Below the pieces are notes generated by a model. It saw only the letters and a list, made by a program, of their open reading frames with translations, searched no databases and was not told the origin of the DNA. A stretch of DNA of 36,116 nt. It comes from Gaiellaceae bacterium. Its GTDB lineage: Bacteria > Actinomycetota > Thermoleophilia > Gaiellales > Gaiellaceae. Location: the NCBI GenBank assembly GCA_030446625.1, contig JAUJMY010000024.1:1-36116 (forward strand), read 5' to 3'. The position numbers and the translations under genes are program-made. Of this stretch, positions 14,394 to 22,880 are shown piece after piece (the stretch's first letter is position 1; every line of letters begins with the position of its first letter).

Positions 14394-14887
14394 CTCTCGC
14401 CGAGGCGGCCGCAGAAGCGAGTGCCCTCGCCGAGCGTGGCGACGAGCGCGCGCTCGCCGACCTGCGCGCCCGGTGGGCGGACGAGCTCGAGGCCGCGGTC
14501 CGGCACGGCGACTACCGCGTGCGCGCGCTCGGCTACCGAGCCGTCGGCCAGTTCCGCTTCCGCCAGAAGCTCGAGCTGCTCCGGCGCGGCCTCGAGGACG
14601 AGAGCCCGGCGGCGCGCGGGGCGGCGCTCCTCTCGCTCGAGCTCCTCGCGCGCGAGCACCCCGGCGCCGTGAACTCGGTCCGCCCGTTGCTGCACGAGCT
14701 GGCGAGCCACGACCCGAACGGTGCCGTCCGCCGCCTGGCCATGATGGCGCTGCGTCACGGGTCGGCGGAGCGGACGACGATCCTCATCCTCAACGGTCTC
14801 GCCGAGGACGACGAGCAGGACGCGGAGCTTCGCGCCGCGGCGCGAAAGATCGCAGCGGAGCTGACGCGCAAGAGCCGCGCGCGCTAG
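14390..14887 (+). CDS. HEAT-repeat-like helical protein, 165 aa
   Basis: The GTG start overlaps the citrate synthase stop (GTGA). The 165-aa product is all helical and shows degenerate HEAT-type units, for example YRVRALGYRAVGQFRFRQKL, ESPAARGAALLSLELLAREH and PNGAVRRLAMMALRHGSAE. Such proteins are usually protein-binding scaffolds. No catalytic motif is seen. Coupling to gltA is the only functional hint. Its TAG shares CTAG (14884-14887) with the convergent small gene. Confidence 0.75.
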   Translation: MTLAEAAAEASALAERGDERALADLRARWADELEAAVRHGDYRVRALGYRAVGQFRFRQKLELLRRGLEDESPAARGAALLSLELLAREHPGAVNSVRPLLHELASHDPNGAVRRLAMMALRHGSAERTTILILNGLAEDDEQDAELRAAARKIAAELTRKSRAR

Positions 14888-15051
14888 GTGCAGCCGCAGG
14901 TGCGGCCGTGGATGCGGTGGCCGCACGACGGGCAGCTGCGCTTCCGCCGCCGCCACTCGAGCGCGTTCTTCTGCACGCCCGCCAGCATCATCAGGAACGC
15001 GACGCCGCTCGTCGCGGTGAGGAGCGGCACGAGCTGCGCGCTCGTCGTCAC
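14884..15051 (-). CDS. small membrane protein with C-terminal zinc ribbon, 55 aa
   Basis: The GTG start overlaps the stop of the upstream xerD-like gene (GTGA). The product begins VTTSAQLVPLLTATSGVAFL, giving one hydrophobic helix that continues to MMLAGVQ. A basic stretch WRRRKRSCPSCGHRIHGRTC then leads into GCT, where CPSCGH...CGC could bind zinc. The frame has strong coding bias and a plausible domain layout, so I regard it as real although very short. Its function is unknown. It is the last gene of the xerC-xerD run. Confidence 0.6.
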   Translation of the reverse strand: MTTSAQLVPLLTATSGVAFLMMLAGVQKNALEWRRRKRSCPSCGHRIHGRTCGCT

Positions 15052-15980
15052 GCCTCGGTCGATCTCCGTTTCGTCGGCTCCGAAACGCGCCGCCGCGCGT
15101 GCGGATGCGCCTGGAAGTAGAGCTCGCGGCGCCGGCGGTCGGACACGTGCGTGTAGAGCTCCGTCGTCGCGAGGTCGGCGTGGCCGAGCATCTCCTGCAC
15201 GCTCCTCAGGTCGGCGCCGCCCTCCAGCAGGTGCGTCGCGAACGAGTGCCGGAGCAGGTGCGGGTGCACGCGCTCCGGCTCCAGACCCGCCTTGGCCGCG
15301 AGGCGGCGCAGGATCAGGAAGATCCCGGCGCGCGTCAGGCCGCCGCCCTGCGCGTTGAGGAAGAGCTCGGGCCGGTGGCGCCGGTCCAGGTGGGGGCGCC
15401 CGTGCGCGAGGTAGCGCCGGACGGCGTCCGCAGCCTGCCGCCCGAGCGGAACGAGGCGCTCCTTCGAGCCCTTGCCGAAGCAGCGCACGACCCGCTGCTC
15501 GAGATCGACCGCGCCGCGCTCGAGGCCCGCGGCTTCGCTGACGCGGAGGCCGGCGCCGTAGAGGAGCTCGACGAGCGCGCGGTCGCGGAGTGCGCGCGGT
15601 GTCGTGCCGGCGGCGGCCTCCACCAGCCGTTCCGCCTCGCCCGCGGAGAGCGTCCGCGGCAGCCGGCGGACGCGCCGCGGCAGCTCGAGCTCGGCGGCTG
15701 GATTGTCGGCGCGCGCGCCGAGCAGAACGAGGTGCCGGAAGAACGCGCGTGCGGCTGACGCGCGTCGCGCGATCGTCGCGGGGGCCAGGCCGGCCGCGCG
15801 AAGCTCTGCGATGTAGCGCTCCAGGTCCTCGACGCTGGCCGTCGCGAGCGCCCGGCCGCCGAGCGATTCGCGAAGGCGCGCGAGGTCGCCCCGGGAGGCA
15901 GCGAGCGTCCGCGGCGCGCGGCGCGTCCCGAGGAGCGCGAGGAAGCCGTCGAGGTCGCGGTCGGCGGAAGGAGCGGCCAC
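15048..15980 (-). CDS. xerD: tyrosine recombinase, XerD-like
   Basis: A 310-aa site-specific recombinase with an N-terminal SAM-like core-binding domain (about 8-95) and a C-terminal catalytic domain. All active residues are present: R146 (GAGLRVSEAAGL), K170 (GKGSKERLVPLG), H241 and R244 (HPHLLRHSFATHLLEGG), H267 (LGHADLATTELY) and the nucleophile Y276 (LYTHV). The length is normal for Xer proteins acting in chromosome dimer resolution at dif. It directly follows a second tyrosine recombinase (58 nt) and overlaps the small zinc-ribbon gene downstream. Assignment of XerD versus XerC rests on style only. Confidence 0.9.
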   Translation of the reverse strand: MAAPSADRDLDGFLALLGTRRAPRTLAASRGDLARLRESLGGRALATASVEDLERYIAELRAAGLAPATIARRASAARAFFRHLVLLGARADNPAAELELPRRVRRLPRTLSAGEAERLVEAAAGTTPRALRDRALVELLYGAGLRVSEAAGLERGAVDLEQRVVRCFGKGSKERLVPLGRQAADAVRRYLAHGRPHLDRRHRPELFLNAQGGGLTRAGIFLILRRLAAKAGLEPERVHPHLLRHSFATHLLEGGADLRSVQEMLGHADLATTELYTHVSDRRRRELYFQAHPHARRRVSEPTKRRSTEA

Positions 15981-16038
15981 GGCTCTGGCTGGTTCGTCGC
16001 GGCGCGGCGTTCGCCTGCCCGCCTGCGCCGTGCGACGG

Positions 16039-16887
16039 CTACGAGCGCGGGTGCGCGCGGTCGTAGACCTTGCGTAGCCGTCGGGCGTCGACGTGGCTGT
16101 AGACCTGCGTCGTCGACAGCGAGCTGTGACCGAGCAGCTCCTGGATCGTGCGCAGGTCGGCCCCGCCCTCGAGCAGGTGCGTCGCGAACGCGTGCCGCAG
16201 CCGGTGCGGGTGGGGGAGGACGCGCCTCAGCGTGCTCGTGTCGAGGCGCCGCCCGCGGGTCGAGAGGAAGAGCGCGTCGTTCGCGCCCCGCGCCAGTTGC
16301 GGCCGCGCCTCGCGCAGGTAGCGCGCGAGCCAGTGCGCCGACTCCTCCCCGAGCGGCACGACCCGCTCCTTCGAGCCCTTGCCGCGCACGCGGACGAGCT
16401 CCTGCTCGAAGTCGACGTCGCCGAGATCGAGTCCGACCGCCTCGGCACTTCGAAGCCCGGCGGAGTAGACGAGCTCGACGAGCGCGCGGTTCCGGAGGCC
16501 GAGCGCGCCGTCTGCCTCCAGCGCCGCGAGCGCCTCGTCCACCTCCTGCGGCTTCGGCGCGTCGGGCAGGCGGCGCGGCCGGTGGGGGGTCACGGCGATG
16601 TCCGGGACGCGCGCCGGCCCCAGCGCGTGGCGCAGGAACGCGCGCACCGCGGCCAGCTTCCGCACGATCGTCGCGGGCGCGAGCCGTCGCGGCGAACGTC
16701 CGGGCCGAGCCGCCCCGAGGTGAGCCGCGTAATCCGCCAGGGCGCGTGCGTCCACGCGCTCGAGCGCAGTTCCGCGCGTGCGCAACCACGAGCAGAACTC
16801 CTCCACGTCGACGCGGTACGCGCGCCGCGTCCCGTCCGACAGCGACGGGCTGCGCAGGAACCGCTCCAGAGCCGCGCTGCTGTCCAC
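16039..16887 (-). CDS. xerC: tyrosine recombinase, XerC-like
   Basis: A 282-aa tyrosine recombinase with a core-binding domain (about 5-95) and catalytic residues R146 (SAGLRSAEAVGL), K170 (RGKGSKERVVPLG), H228 and R231 (HPHRLRHAFATHLLEGG), H254 (LLGHSSLSTTQ) and Y263 (VYSHV). It is the first gene of the minus-strand pair with the XerD-like gene, which has the same spacing of active-site residues but clearly different surroundings, so this is an old paralogy and not a recent duplication. GTG 16887 gives a typical short N-terminus. Confidence 0.9.
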   Translation of the reverse strand: MDSSAALERFLRSPSLSDGTRRAYRVDVEEFCSWLRTRGTALERVDARALADYAAHLGAARPGRSPRRLAPATIVRKLAAVRAFLRHALGPARVPDIAVTPHRPRRLPDAPKPQEVDEALAALEADGALGLRNRALVELVYSAGLRSAEAVGLDLGDVDFEQELVRVRGKGSKERVVPLGEESAHWLARYLREARPQLARGANDALFLSTRGRRLDTSTLRRVLPHPHRLRHAFATHLLEGGADLRTIQELLGHSSLSTTQVYSHVDARRLRKVYDRAHPRS

Positions 16888-16956
16888 GTTCGACTAGTTC
16901 GCAGCCCCTGACCGGTTGCCTGCGCACGTCGAATCCCGCGAATACCGCCGCATCGC

Positions 16957-16962
16957 TAGGAT
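16957..16962 (+). promoter_or_regulatory. -10 hexamer TAGGAT of pckA
   Basis: TAGGAT ends 9 nt before the pckA ATG, in the 84-nt divergent gap with xerC. No -35 consensus and no Shine-Dalgarno are visible. Confidence 0.4.
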
Positions 16963-16971
16963 CCCGCGGCT

Positions 16972-18565
16972 ATGGCGGCTACCGCGGACGCGAGGGCGGA
17001 CCTCGAGGAGCACGGCATCCGCGGCTCGGGCCGCGTCTTCCTCAACCCGTCGACGTCGCTCCTCTACACGCACGCGCTTGCGCGCGGCGACGGCCGACTC
17101 GCCGAAGGCGGGCCGCTGATCGTCGACACGGGTGTGCACACGGGCCGCTCGCCGAAGGACAAGTTCGTCGTGCGGGAGCCCGGGTCGGAGGACCGGATCT
17201 GGTGGGGCGACGTGAACCAGCCGCTCGCGGAGGAGAGCTACGAGCGCCTGCGCGAGAAGGTCGTCGCGCACCTCGGAGCGCACGAGTCGCTGTACGTCGT
17301 GGACGCGTTCGCCGGCGCTGATCCCGCGCACCGGCTCGCCGTCCGGGTGCTCACGAATCATCCGTACCACGCCCTCTTCGCGAAGACGCTCTTCATCGAC
17401 CCGAGCGAGGAGGAGGCGGCGGAGTTCGAGCCGCAGGCGCTCGTGCTCCACGTGCCCGGGCTCGAGGCGGAGCCGGCAGAGGACGGCACGCGCACCGGCA
17501 CCTTCATCGTGCTCCACCCGTCGCGGACGGAGGTCCTGATCGGCGGGACGTTCTACGCGGGCGAGATCAAGAAGTCGATCTTCACGGTGCTGAACGACCG
17601 GCTCCCGCTCGACGGCGTCGTCCCGATGCACTGCTCCGCGAACGTCGGCGACGACGGCAAGGTCGCCGTCTTCTTCGGCCTCTCGGGCACGGGAAAGACG
17701 ACGCTCTCGGCCGATCCGGAGCGGGCGCTCATCGGCGACGACGAGCACGGCTGGAGCGACGGCGGGATCTTCAACTTCGAGGGCGGGTGCTACGCGAAGG
17801 TGATGCGCCTCTCCGCGGAGGCCGAGCCGGAGATCTACAAGACGACGCAGACCTTCGGGACGATCCTCGAGAACGTGATCGCCGACGAGTACGGCGTACT
17901 CGACCTCGACGACGACTCGAAGACGGAGAACACGCGAGCCGCGTACAAGCTCGAGCAGATCGCGAACGCGCTGCCCGAGAAGCGCGCGGGCCATCCGACC
18001 TCGGTGATCTTCCTGACGGCGGACGCCTTCGGGATCCTGCCTCCGATCGCGCGGCTGACGCGTGAGCAGGCGATGTTCTTCTTCCTCTCGGGCTTCACGG
18101 CGAAGCTCGCCGGGACCGAGATCGGAGTGACCGAGCCGCAGCCGACCTTCTCGACGTGCTTCGGGCAGCCGTTCCTCCCGCAGCCGCCGCTCGTCTACGC
18201 GCGGATGCTGGGCGACAGGCTCGAGGAGCACGGCGCGACCGTGTGGCTCGTGAACACGGGCTGGACCGGCGGCCCCTTCGGCGAGGGCGAGCGGATGCCG
18301 ATCGCGGCGACGCGCGCGCTGCTGCGCGCGGCGCTCTCCGACGCGCTCGACGACGTCGAGTACCGGACGGACGCGCTCTTCGGGTTCGAGGTCCCCGCGG
18401 AGGTGCCCGGCGTCGTCTGGCGCCGGCGCGAGCCGCGCCCGGCGTGGGGGGGCCCCCGATGCGTACGATCGCAAGGCGCGGGAGCTGGCGCGGATGTTCC
18501 GCGCAACTTCGAGAAGCGCTTCGCCGCCGACGCGCCAGACGTCGCGGCCGCAGCCGCGCGTCTAG
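16972..18565 (+). CDS. pckA: phosphoenolpyruvate carboxykinase (ATP), frameshifted near the 3' end
   Basis: The ATP-dependent enzyme converts oxaloacetate to PEP, linking the TCA cycle to gluconeogenesis. Clear features are GVHTGRSPKDKFVV (substrate), the kinase P-loop GLSGTGKTTLSADP (residues 236-249), IGDDEHGWSDGGIFNFEGGC and the adenine-side TVWLVNTGWTGGPFGEG. At about 18446-18457 (seven G then five C) the frame slips by +1 so that DAYDRKARELARMFR is read, and it returns to the first frame at about 18501-18505 for NFEKRFAADAPDVAAAA. No in-frame stop follows. The TAG at 18563-18565, which shares CTAG with the convergent gene, needs one more shift. About 530 residues would be full length, so sequence errors or very recent decay are both possible. 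Confidence 0.85.
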
Positions 18566-19815
18566 AACGACCGCGAGCGGCTCTGACGACCGCTACGCGG
18601 CGGGTCGGACGCCTCGTCCAGCGCGAAGAGCCGCGCAAGCTGGGCACGCGATCGGATGCCCAGCTTCCGGTAGATCTGACGGAGGTGGAAGTCGATCGTC
18701 TTCGGGCTGAGGAACAGCTCGGAGGCCGCTTCGCGATTCGTCGCTCCGCGAGCGACAACGAGTGCGACCTGGAGCTCGTGCGCCGTCAGGCGGTCCGCGG
18801 CATGTTCGACTCGGCCAACGCGCGTCTCGCCCGTCGCGCGAAGCTCCCGCCCCGCGCGGTCCGCCCACGGCCGGGCGCCCAGCTCCTCGAACGTCGCGAG
18901 CGCCGAGCGGAGCGGCCGCCGTGCATCGACGCGCCGACCCTCGCGCCGGCGGCGTTCGCCCAGACAGAGCTCCGTCCTGGCCCGCTCGAACGGCGTCGGC
19001 GTCTGGTCGTGCAGCGCGAGCGCCTTCGCAAACGCCCCCTCGAACGACGCGGCATCGGCGAGAAGTCCGTGGCACCGCGCTGCCGCCGCGCGAGCCCAGA
19101 CCCCGTGCGTCTGCTCGGCCAGGAAGGCTCCGGCCTCCTCCGCTCGCCCCGCGAGGATCAGCATCTCGGACAGGACGAGCGTCCCAATGAACTCGCTCGG
19201 CGTTCCCGTTCCCCGCGCGAGGTCGTACGCGCGTCTCGCCGTCTCGAGTCCCACGCGACCTCCGCCCTTCAGGGGTAAAACCCGCCTCGGCCATGGTGCG
19301 TGCAGCCGCGGCGACGTCGCCGCGGGCTCGCGCAGCTGCCGCGGCGTCTTCGAGGAGGTCGGCGACCTCGTCGTCCGCGGCCTCGGCGCCGCGCGTCAGC
19401 TGCGACGCCGCCCGCTCGATGTCGGCGGCTGCACGTAGAACCTGCCCTAGGGCGCGGTGCGCGGCGCGGCGGCGGCTCGCGTCCGCGGCGTGGTAGACGG
19501 CCGAGCGATACAGCGGGTGTGCAAATGCGAGGTTCCGCTCTCGCACGAGAATGCGTTCGTCCTCGGCAGCGCGAAGTGCCGTCGCAGGAAGCCCGAGCAC
19601 CTCGTGAGCCGACGGTACGGCGTGTGGAGCATCTGCGGCAGCCGCAACGACGATGAGCGCTTCGCGTGCCTCGATCGGAAGCTGCTCGACGCGGCGCAGC
19701 AACGCCTCTCTCGACCGACGCGCCGGCACGCAGGGGTTCCGGCAGCGCAGCGCGTCCGGCGAGCGCCGCCCAGGCGAATCGCCGCTCGCTCTCGATGCCG
19801 GAACCTGAAGGGGAG
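18562..19815 (-). pseudogene. LuxR-family (LAL-type) regulator, truncated and frameshifted
   Basis: The C-terminus is a good LuxR/GerE helix-turn-helix: LTAHELQVALVVARGATNRE, AASELFLSPKTIDFHLRQIY and RKLGIRSRAQLARLF, ending at TAG 18562. Upstream lies a TPR-like segment (GLETARRAYDLARGTGTPSE) in the same frame. A second frame (about 19270-19755) carries the distal NTPase part, with LLRRVEQLPIEAREALIVVA and FAHPLYRSAVYHAA. A third frame (19755-19810) carries LPEPLRAGASVER. At least two frame changes are needed, one at an extra G near 19755 and one near 19270, where a deletion of helical repeats is also likely. The Walker A/B half is absent. It is convergent with pckA. Confidence 0.8.
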
Positions 19816-19891
19816 ACGGCTCGTCCTTCGGCTCACTTTCACGTACGGCGGTGCGACCGTGACACAGACGCTGCCGCTGAGGGTCGGCTAG
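19805..19891 (+). pseudogene. 3' fragment of an unidentified, probably secreted beta-rich protein
   Basis: The last 28 codons of an open frame read LKGRRLVLRLTFTYGGATVT followed by QTLPLRVG and TAG. This looks like the final beta strands of an extracellular Ig-like or beta-sandwich domain, whereas everything upstream in that frame is the antisense of luxR. The natural reading is a rearrangement junction near 19805-19815 where a gene tail abuts a luxR remnant. No family can be named. Confidence 0.35.
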
Positions 19892-20041
19892 GACGCGGCA
19901 CCCCCGCCGCCGGGCGCCGCGGGACGGCGGTGGGGGAGGAGCGAGCGACGCTCCTTCCCGCCGTTCGTGCCCGGGGCGCACGACGGTGTGGCTGAAGCTC
20001 TAGCGCCGCCTGATACGAGGCGGAGCGGCGCGCCCATCCGA

Positions 20042-20047
20042 TAGCGT
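20042..20047 (+). promoter_or_regulatory. -10 hexamer TAGCGT of the sdh operon
   Basis: TAGCGT ends 8 nt before the GTG of sdhA and no Shine-Dalgarno is visible. It is consistent with a leaderless or near-leaderless sdh transcript. Confidence 0.4.
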
Positions 20048-20055
20048 CCGCCGCA

Positions 20056-21738
20056 GTGGACGCGAAGCACGACGTGCTCGTGATCGGCGCCGGCTGCGCG
20101 GGAATGCGCGCCGCGATCGAGGCATTCGACGCCGGCGCGGACGTCGCGATCATCTCCAAGATCCATCCCGTCCGCAGCCACTCGGGCGCGGCCGAGGGCG
20201 GCATCAACGCGGCGCTTGGCAACGCCTCGGAGGACGACCCCGAGAAGCACGCGTTCGACACCGTCAAGGGCTCCGACTACCTCGGCGACCAGGACGCGAT
20301 CGAGATCCTCTGCGACGAGGCTCCCGACGACGTCTACCAGCTCGAGAACTGGGGCGCGGTCTTCTCGCGCACGGACGACGGCAAGATCGCGCAGCGGCCG
20401 TTCGGCGCCGCGGGCGAGCCACGCACGGCGTACGCGGCCGACATCACCGGCCACGTCCTGCTCCAGGTCCTCTACGAGCAGCTGATGAAGCGCGACATCC
20501 TCGTCTACGACGAGTGGTTCGCGTGGAAGCTCGTCGTGGACGAGGACCGCTGCCAGGGCGTGATCGCATGGGATCTGATGAACGGCGGCCTGAAGACGGT
20601 CGGCGCGAAGACCGTGATCCTCGCGACCGGCGGCGCGGGACGGCTCTACGTCGGCACCACGAACGCGTACGCATGCACCGGCGACGGGATGACGATGGCG
20701 CTGCGTGCCGGCGTCGCGCTGAAGGACATGGAGATGATGCAGTTCCATCCCACGACGCTCTCGCCGACGGGCGTGCTGATCACGGAGGGCTGCCGCGGCG
20801 AGGGCGCGTACCTGCTCAACTCAGAGGGCGACCGCTTCCTGAAGCGCTATGCGCCGAACGCGATGGAGCTCGCGTCGCGCGACGTCATCTCGCGCGCGGA
20901 GCAGACCGAGATCGACGAGGGGCGCGGGGTCGACGGCAGCGTCCTCCTCGACCTGCGCCACCTCGGCGCCGAGAAGATCATCGAGCGCCTGCACGGGACG
21001 CGCGAGCTCGCGATGACGTTCGCGCTGATCGACCCGATCCACGACCCGATCCCCGTCCGGCCGGGCGCGCACTACCACATGGGTGGCGTCGACACGGATG
21101 TCTGGGGGAAGACGAGCCTCGAGGGCCTCTACGCCGCCGGCGAGGTCGCGTGCGTCTCCGTCCACGGTGCGAACCGCCTCGGCGGGAACGCGCTGATGGA
21201 GACGATCACGTTCGGGAAGCGCGCCGGCCGGCACGCCGCCGAGTGGGCGCTCGCGAACACGACGGTCACCGTCCCCGAGGGCGCGGTCTCCGACGCGGAG
21301 CGGGAGCTGCGCGAGCTGCTTGACCGCGACGAAGGCGAGCGTCCGTGGCGGATCCGCGACGAGCTCGCGACGACGATGCACGAGAACTTCGGCGTCTTCC
21401 GGCGCGAGGAGCAGATGCAGCGGCAGGGCGAGATCGTCTCGCGCCTGCGCGAGCGCTACGAGCGGGTCGTCGTCGAGGACAAGGGCAACGTCTTCAACAG
21501 CGACCTGACGCAGGCGCTCGAGCTCGGCTTCCTGCTCGAGCTCGCGGAGTGCATGGTCGTCTCCGGGCTCGCGCGGAAGGAGAGCCGCGGCGCGCACGCG
21601 CGGCCGTACGACTACCCGGAGCGCGACGACGACAACTACATGCGGCACACGCTCGTGACGTGGGAGGACGGTCGCCCGCAGCTGGACTGGCGCGACGTGA
21701 CGATGACGAAGTGGCAGCCACAGGAGAGGAAATACTGA
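20056..21738 (+). CDS. sdhA: succinate dehydrogenase/fumarate reductase flavoprotein subunit
   Basis: A 560-aa flavoprotein that oxidises succinate to fumarate. The FAD-binding LVIGAGCAGMRAAIEA is at residues 8-23. The likely covalent-FAD His is H42 in RSHSGAAEGGINAAL. Active-site and capping segments appear as MQFHPTTLSPTGVLITEGCR, HYHMGGVDTD and SVHGANRLGGNALMETITFG. The C-terminal helical domain is complete through RHTLVTWEDGRPQLDW. It is the first gene of a three-gene operon: TGATG overlaps sdhB by 1 nt. Confidence 0.96.
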   Translation: MDAKHDVLVIGAGCAGMRAAIEAFDAGADVAIISKIHPVRSHSGAAEGGINAALGNASEDDPEKHAFDTVKGSDYLGDQDAIEILCDEAPDDVYQLENWGAVFSRTDDGKIAQRPFGAAGEPRTAYAADITGHVLLQVLYEQLMKRDILVYDEWFAWKLVVDEDRCQGVIAWDLMNGGLKTVGAKTVILATGGAGRLYVGTTNAYACTGDGMTMALRAGVALKDMEMMQFHPTTLSPTGVLITEGCRGEGAYLLNSEGDRFLKRYAPNAMELASRDVISRAEQTEIDEGRGVDGSVLLDLRHLGAEKIIERLHGTRELAMTFALIDPIHDPIPVRPGAHYHMGGVDTDVWGKTSLEGLYAAGEVACVSVHGANRLGGNALMETITFGKRAGRHAAEWALANTTVTVPEGAVSDAERELRELLDRDEGERPWRIRDELATTMHENFGVFRREEQMQRQGEIVSRLRERYERVVVEDKGNVFNSDLTQALELGFLLELAECMVVSGLARKESRGAHARPYDYPERDDDNYMRHTLVTWEDGRPQLDWRDVTMTKWQPQERKY

Positions 21739-22880
21739 TGCCGAGCGAGCCCACCGCAGCAGCCGCGTCGACGAACGGCGCGCTGAGCCCGACGATGGAC
21801 GTCGCGGTCAAGATCTGGCGCGTCGACCCCGAGACGGGCGAGCGCGCGCTGAAGACCTATGAGGTCGAGGCGCCCGAGTGGGTGACGCTCCTCGACGTCC
21901 TCGACATCATCAAGGACCGCGTCGACGGCACGCTCGCGTACCGCAAGAGCTGCCGGATGATGATCTGCGGCTCCTGCGGGATGCGGATGGACGGCGCCGC
22001 GGTCCTCGCGTGCAAGACCCGCATGGCCGACATCGTCGCCGCCGGCCACGTCCCCGTGATCTCGCCGATGGGCAACCTCCCGATCGTCAAGGACCTCGTC
22101 GTGGACATGGGACCCTTCTGGAGCAAGATGCGCGCGATGAAGCCGTGGCTCCAGCCCGGCTACGAGGAGCCGCCCGAGGGCAAGGAGTACCACGTCTCCC
22201 AGGAGCGCATGAACGTGATCCACAAGGAGGCGCTCTGCATCAACTGCGGCTGCTGCGTCTCCGAGTGCAACTCGATGGAGTCCGATCCCGACTTCCTCGG
22301 CCCGGCTGCGCTGGCGAAGGGAATGCGGTTCGTCGGCGACGCGCGCGACGGCGCCGATGTCGAGCGGCTCGAGGAGTACAACTCGGAGCACGGGATCTGG
22401 GACTGCACCCGCTGCTACTTCTGCAACGAGCGCTGCCCGAAGGGCGTCGACCCGCGCGACGCGATCGCGAAGCTCGGCGCGGAGTCGATCAAGCACGGGA
22501 TCGACCGGGACATGGGCGCGAAGCACGCGAAGTGGTTCGTCAAGTCCGCGGAGACGACCGGCTGGCTGCGCGAGACCGAGCTCGTGCCGAAGACGCAGGG
22601 CGTGGTCTCGTCGATCATGCAGATCAAGTTCGCGATGGGGCTCGCGCGCCGCGGGAAGGTCCCGCCGCCGTTCCCGCCGCACGTCGCCGCGGACGTGAAG
22701 GAGGCGCGGGCGCTGCGCGACATCGTCCAGCAGCAGGGGCGCGAAGGAGCGCTCGGCCACGTGCAGGGCGAGCGGGCGCTCTCGTACATCGAGCACCACA
22801 CGACGGCGGGGAACCGGCACGCGCCGGAGATCACGCCGGGCGAGGAGCCGGTCAACCGCGACGTCGGTGAGCGCCCGTGA
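21738..22880 (+). CDS. sdhB: succinate dehydrogenase iron-sulfur subunit, class E type
   Basis: The 380-aa electron-transfer subunit has a [2Fe-2S] ferredoxin domain with C72, C77, C80 and C92 (CRMMICGSCGMRMDG). The first tetracysteine group is CINCGCCVSEC (C167-C177). The last cluster motif is CTRCYFCNERCPKG (C223, C226, C229, C233). That final motif has a full CxxCxxCxxxCP set where classical SdhB enzymes bind [3Fe-4S], so a second [4Fe-4S] cluster is expected, as described for class E enzymes. About 130 residues continue beyond this domain, longer than classical SdhB (about 240 aa). It overlaps sdhA by 1 nt and the next gene by GTGA. Confidence 0.94.
   Translation: MPSEPTAAAASTNGALSPTMDVAVKIWRVDPETGERALKTYEVEAPEWVTLLDVLDIIKDRVDGTLAYRKSCRMMICGSCGMRMDGAAVLACKTRMADIVAAGHVPVISPMGNLPIVKDLVVDMGPFWSKMRAMKPWLQPGYEEPPEGKEYHVSQERMNVIHKEALCINCGCCVSECNSMESDPDFLGPAALAKGMRFVGDARDGADVERLEEYNSEHGIWDCTRCYFCNERCPKGVDPRDAIAKLGAESIKHGIDRDMGAKHAKWFVKSAETTGWLRETELVPKTQGVVSSIMQIKFAMGLARRGKVPPPFPPHVAADVKEARALRDIVQQQGREGALGHVQGERALSYIEHHTTAGNRHAPEITPGEEPVNRDVGERP

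Noticed and set aside
16894..18474. 526-codon minus-strand frame opposite pckA
   Set aside because: Low-complexity Arg/Glu/Asp composition and full overlap with a well-conserved kinase on the other strand.
19457..19891. 144-codon plus-strand ORF as a complete gene
   Set aside because: Its first 115 codons are the antisense of the luxR remnant; only the final 28 codons look like protein, so it is treated as a gene tail.
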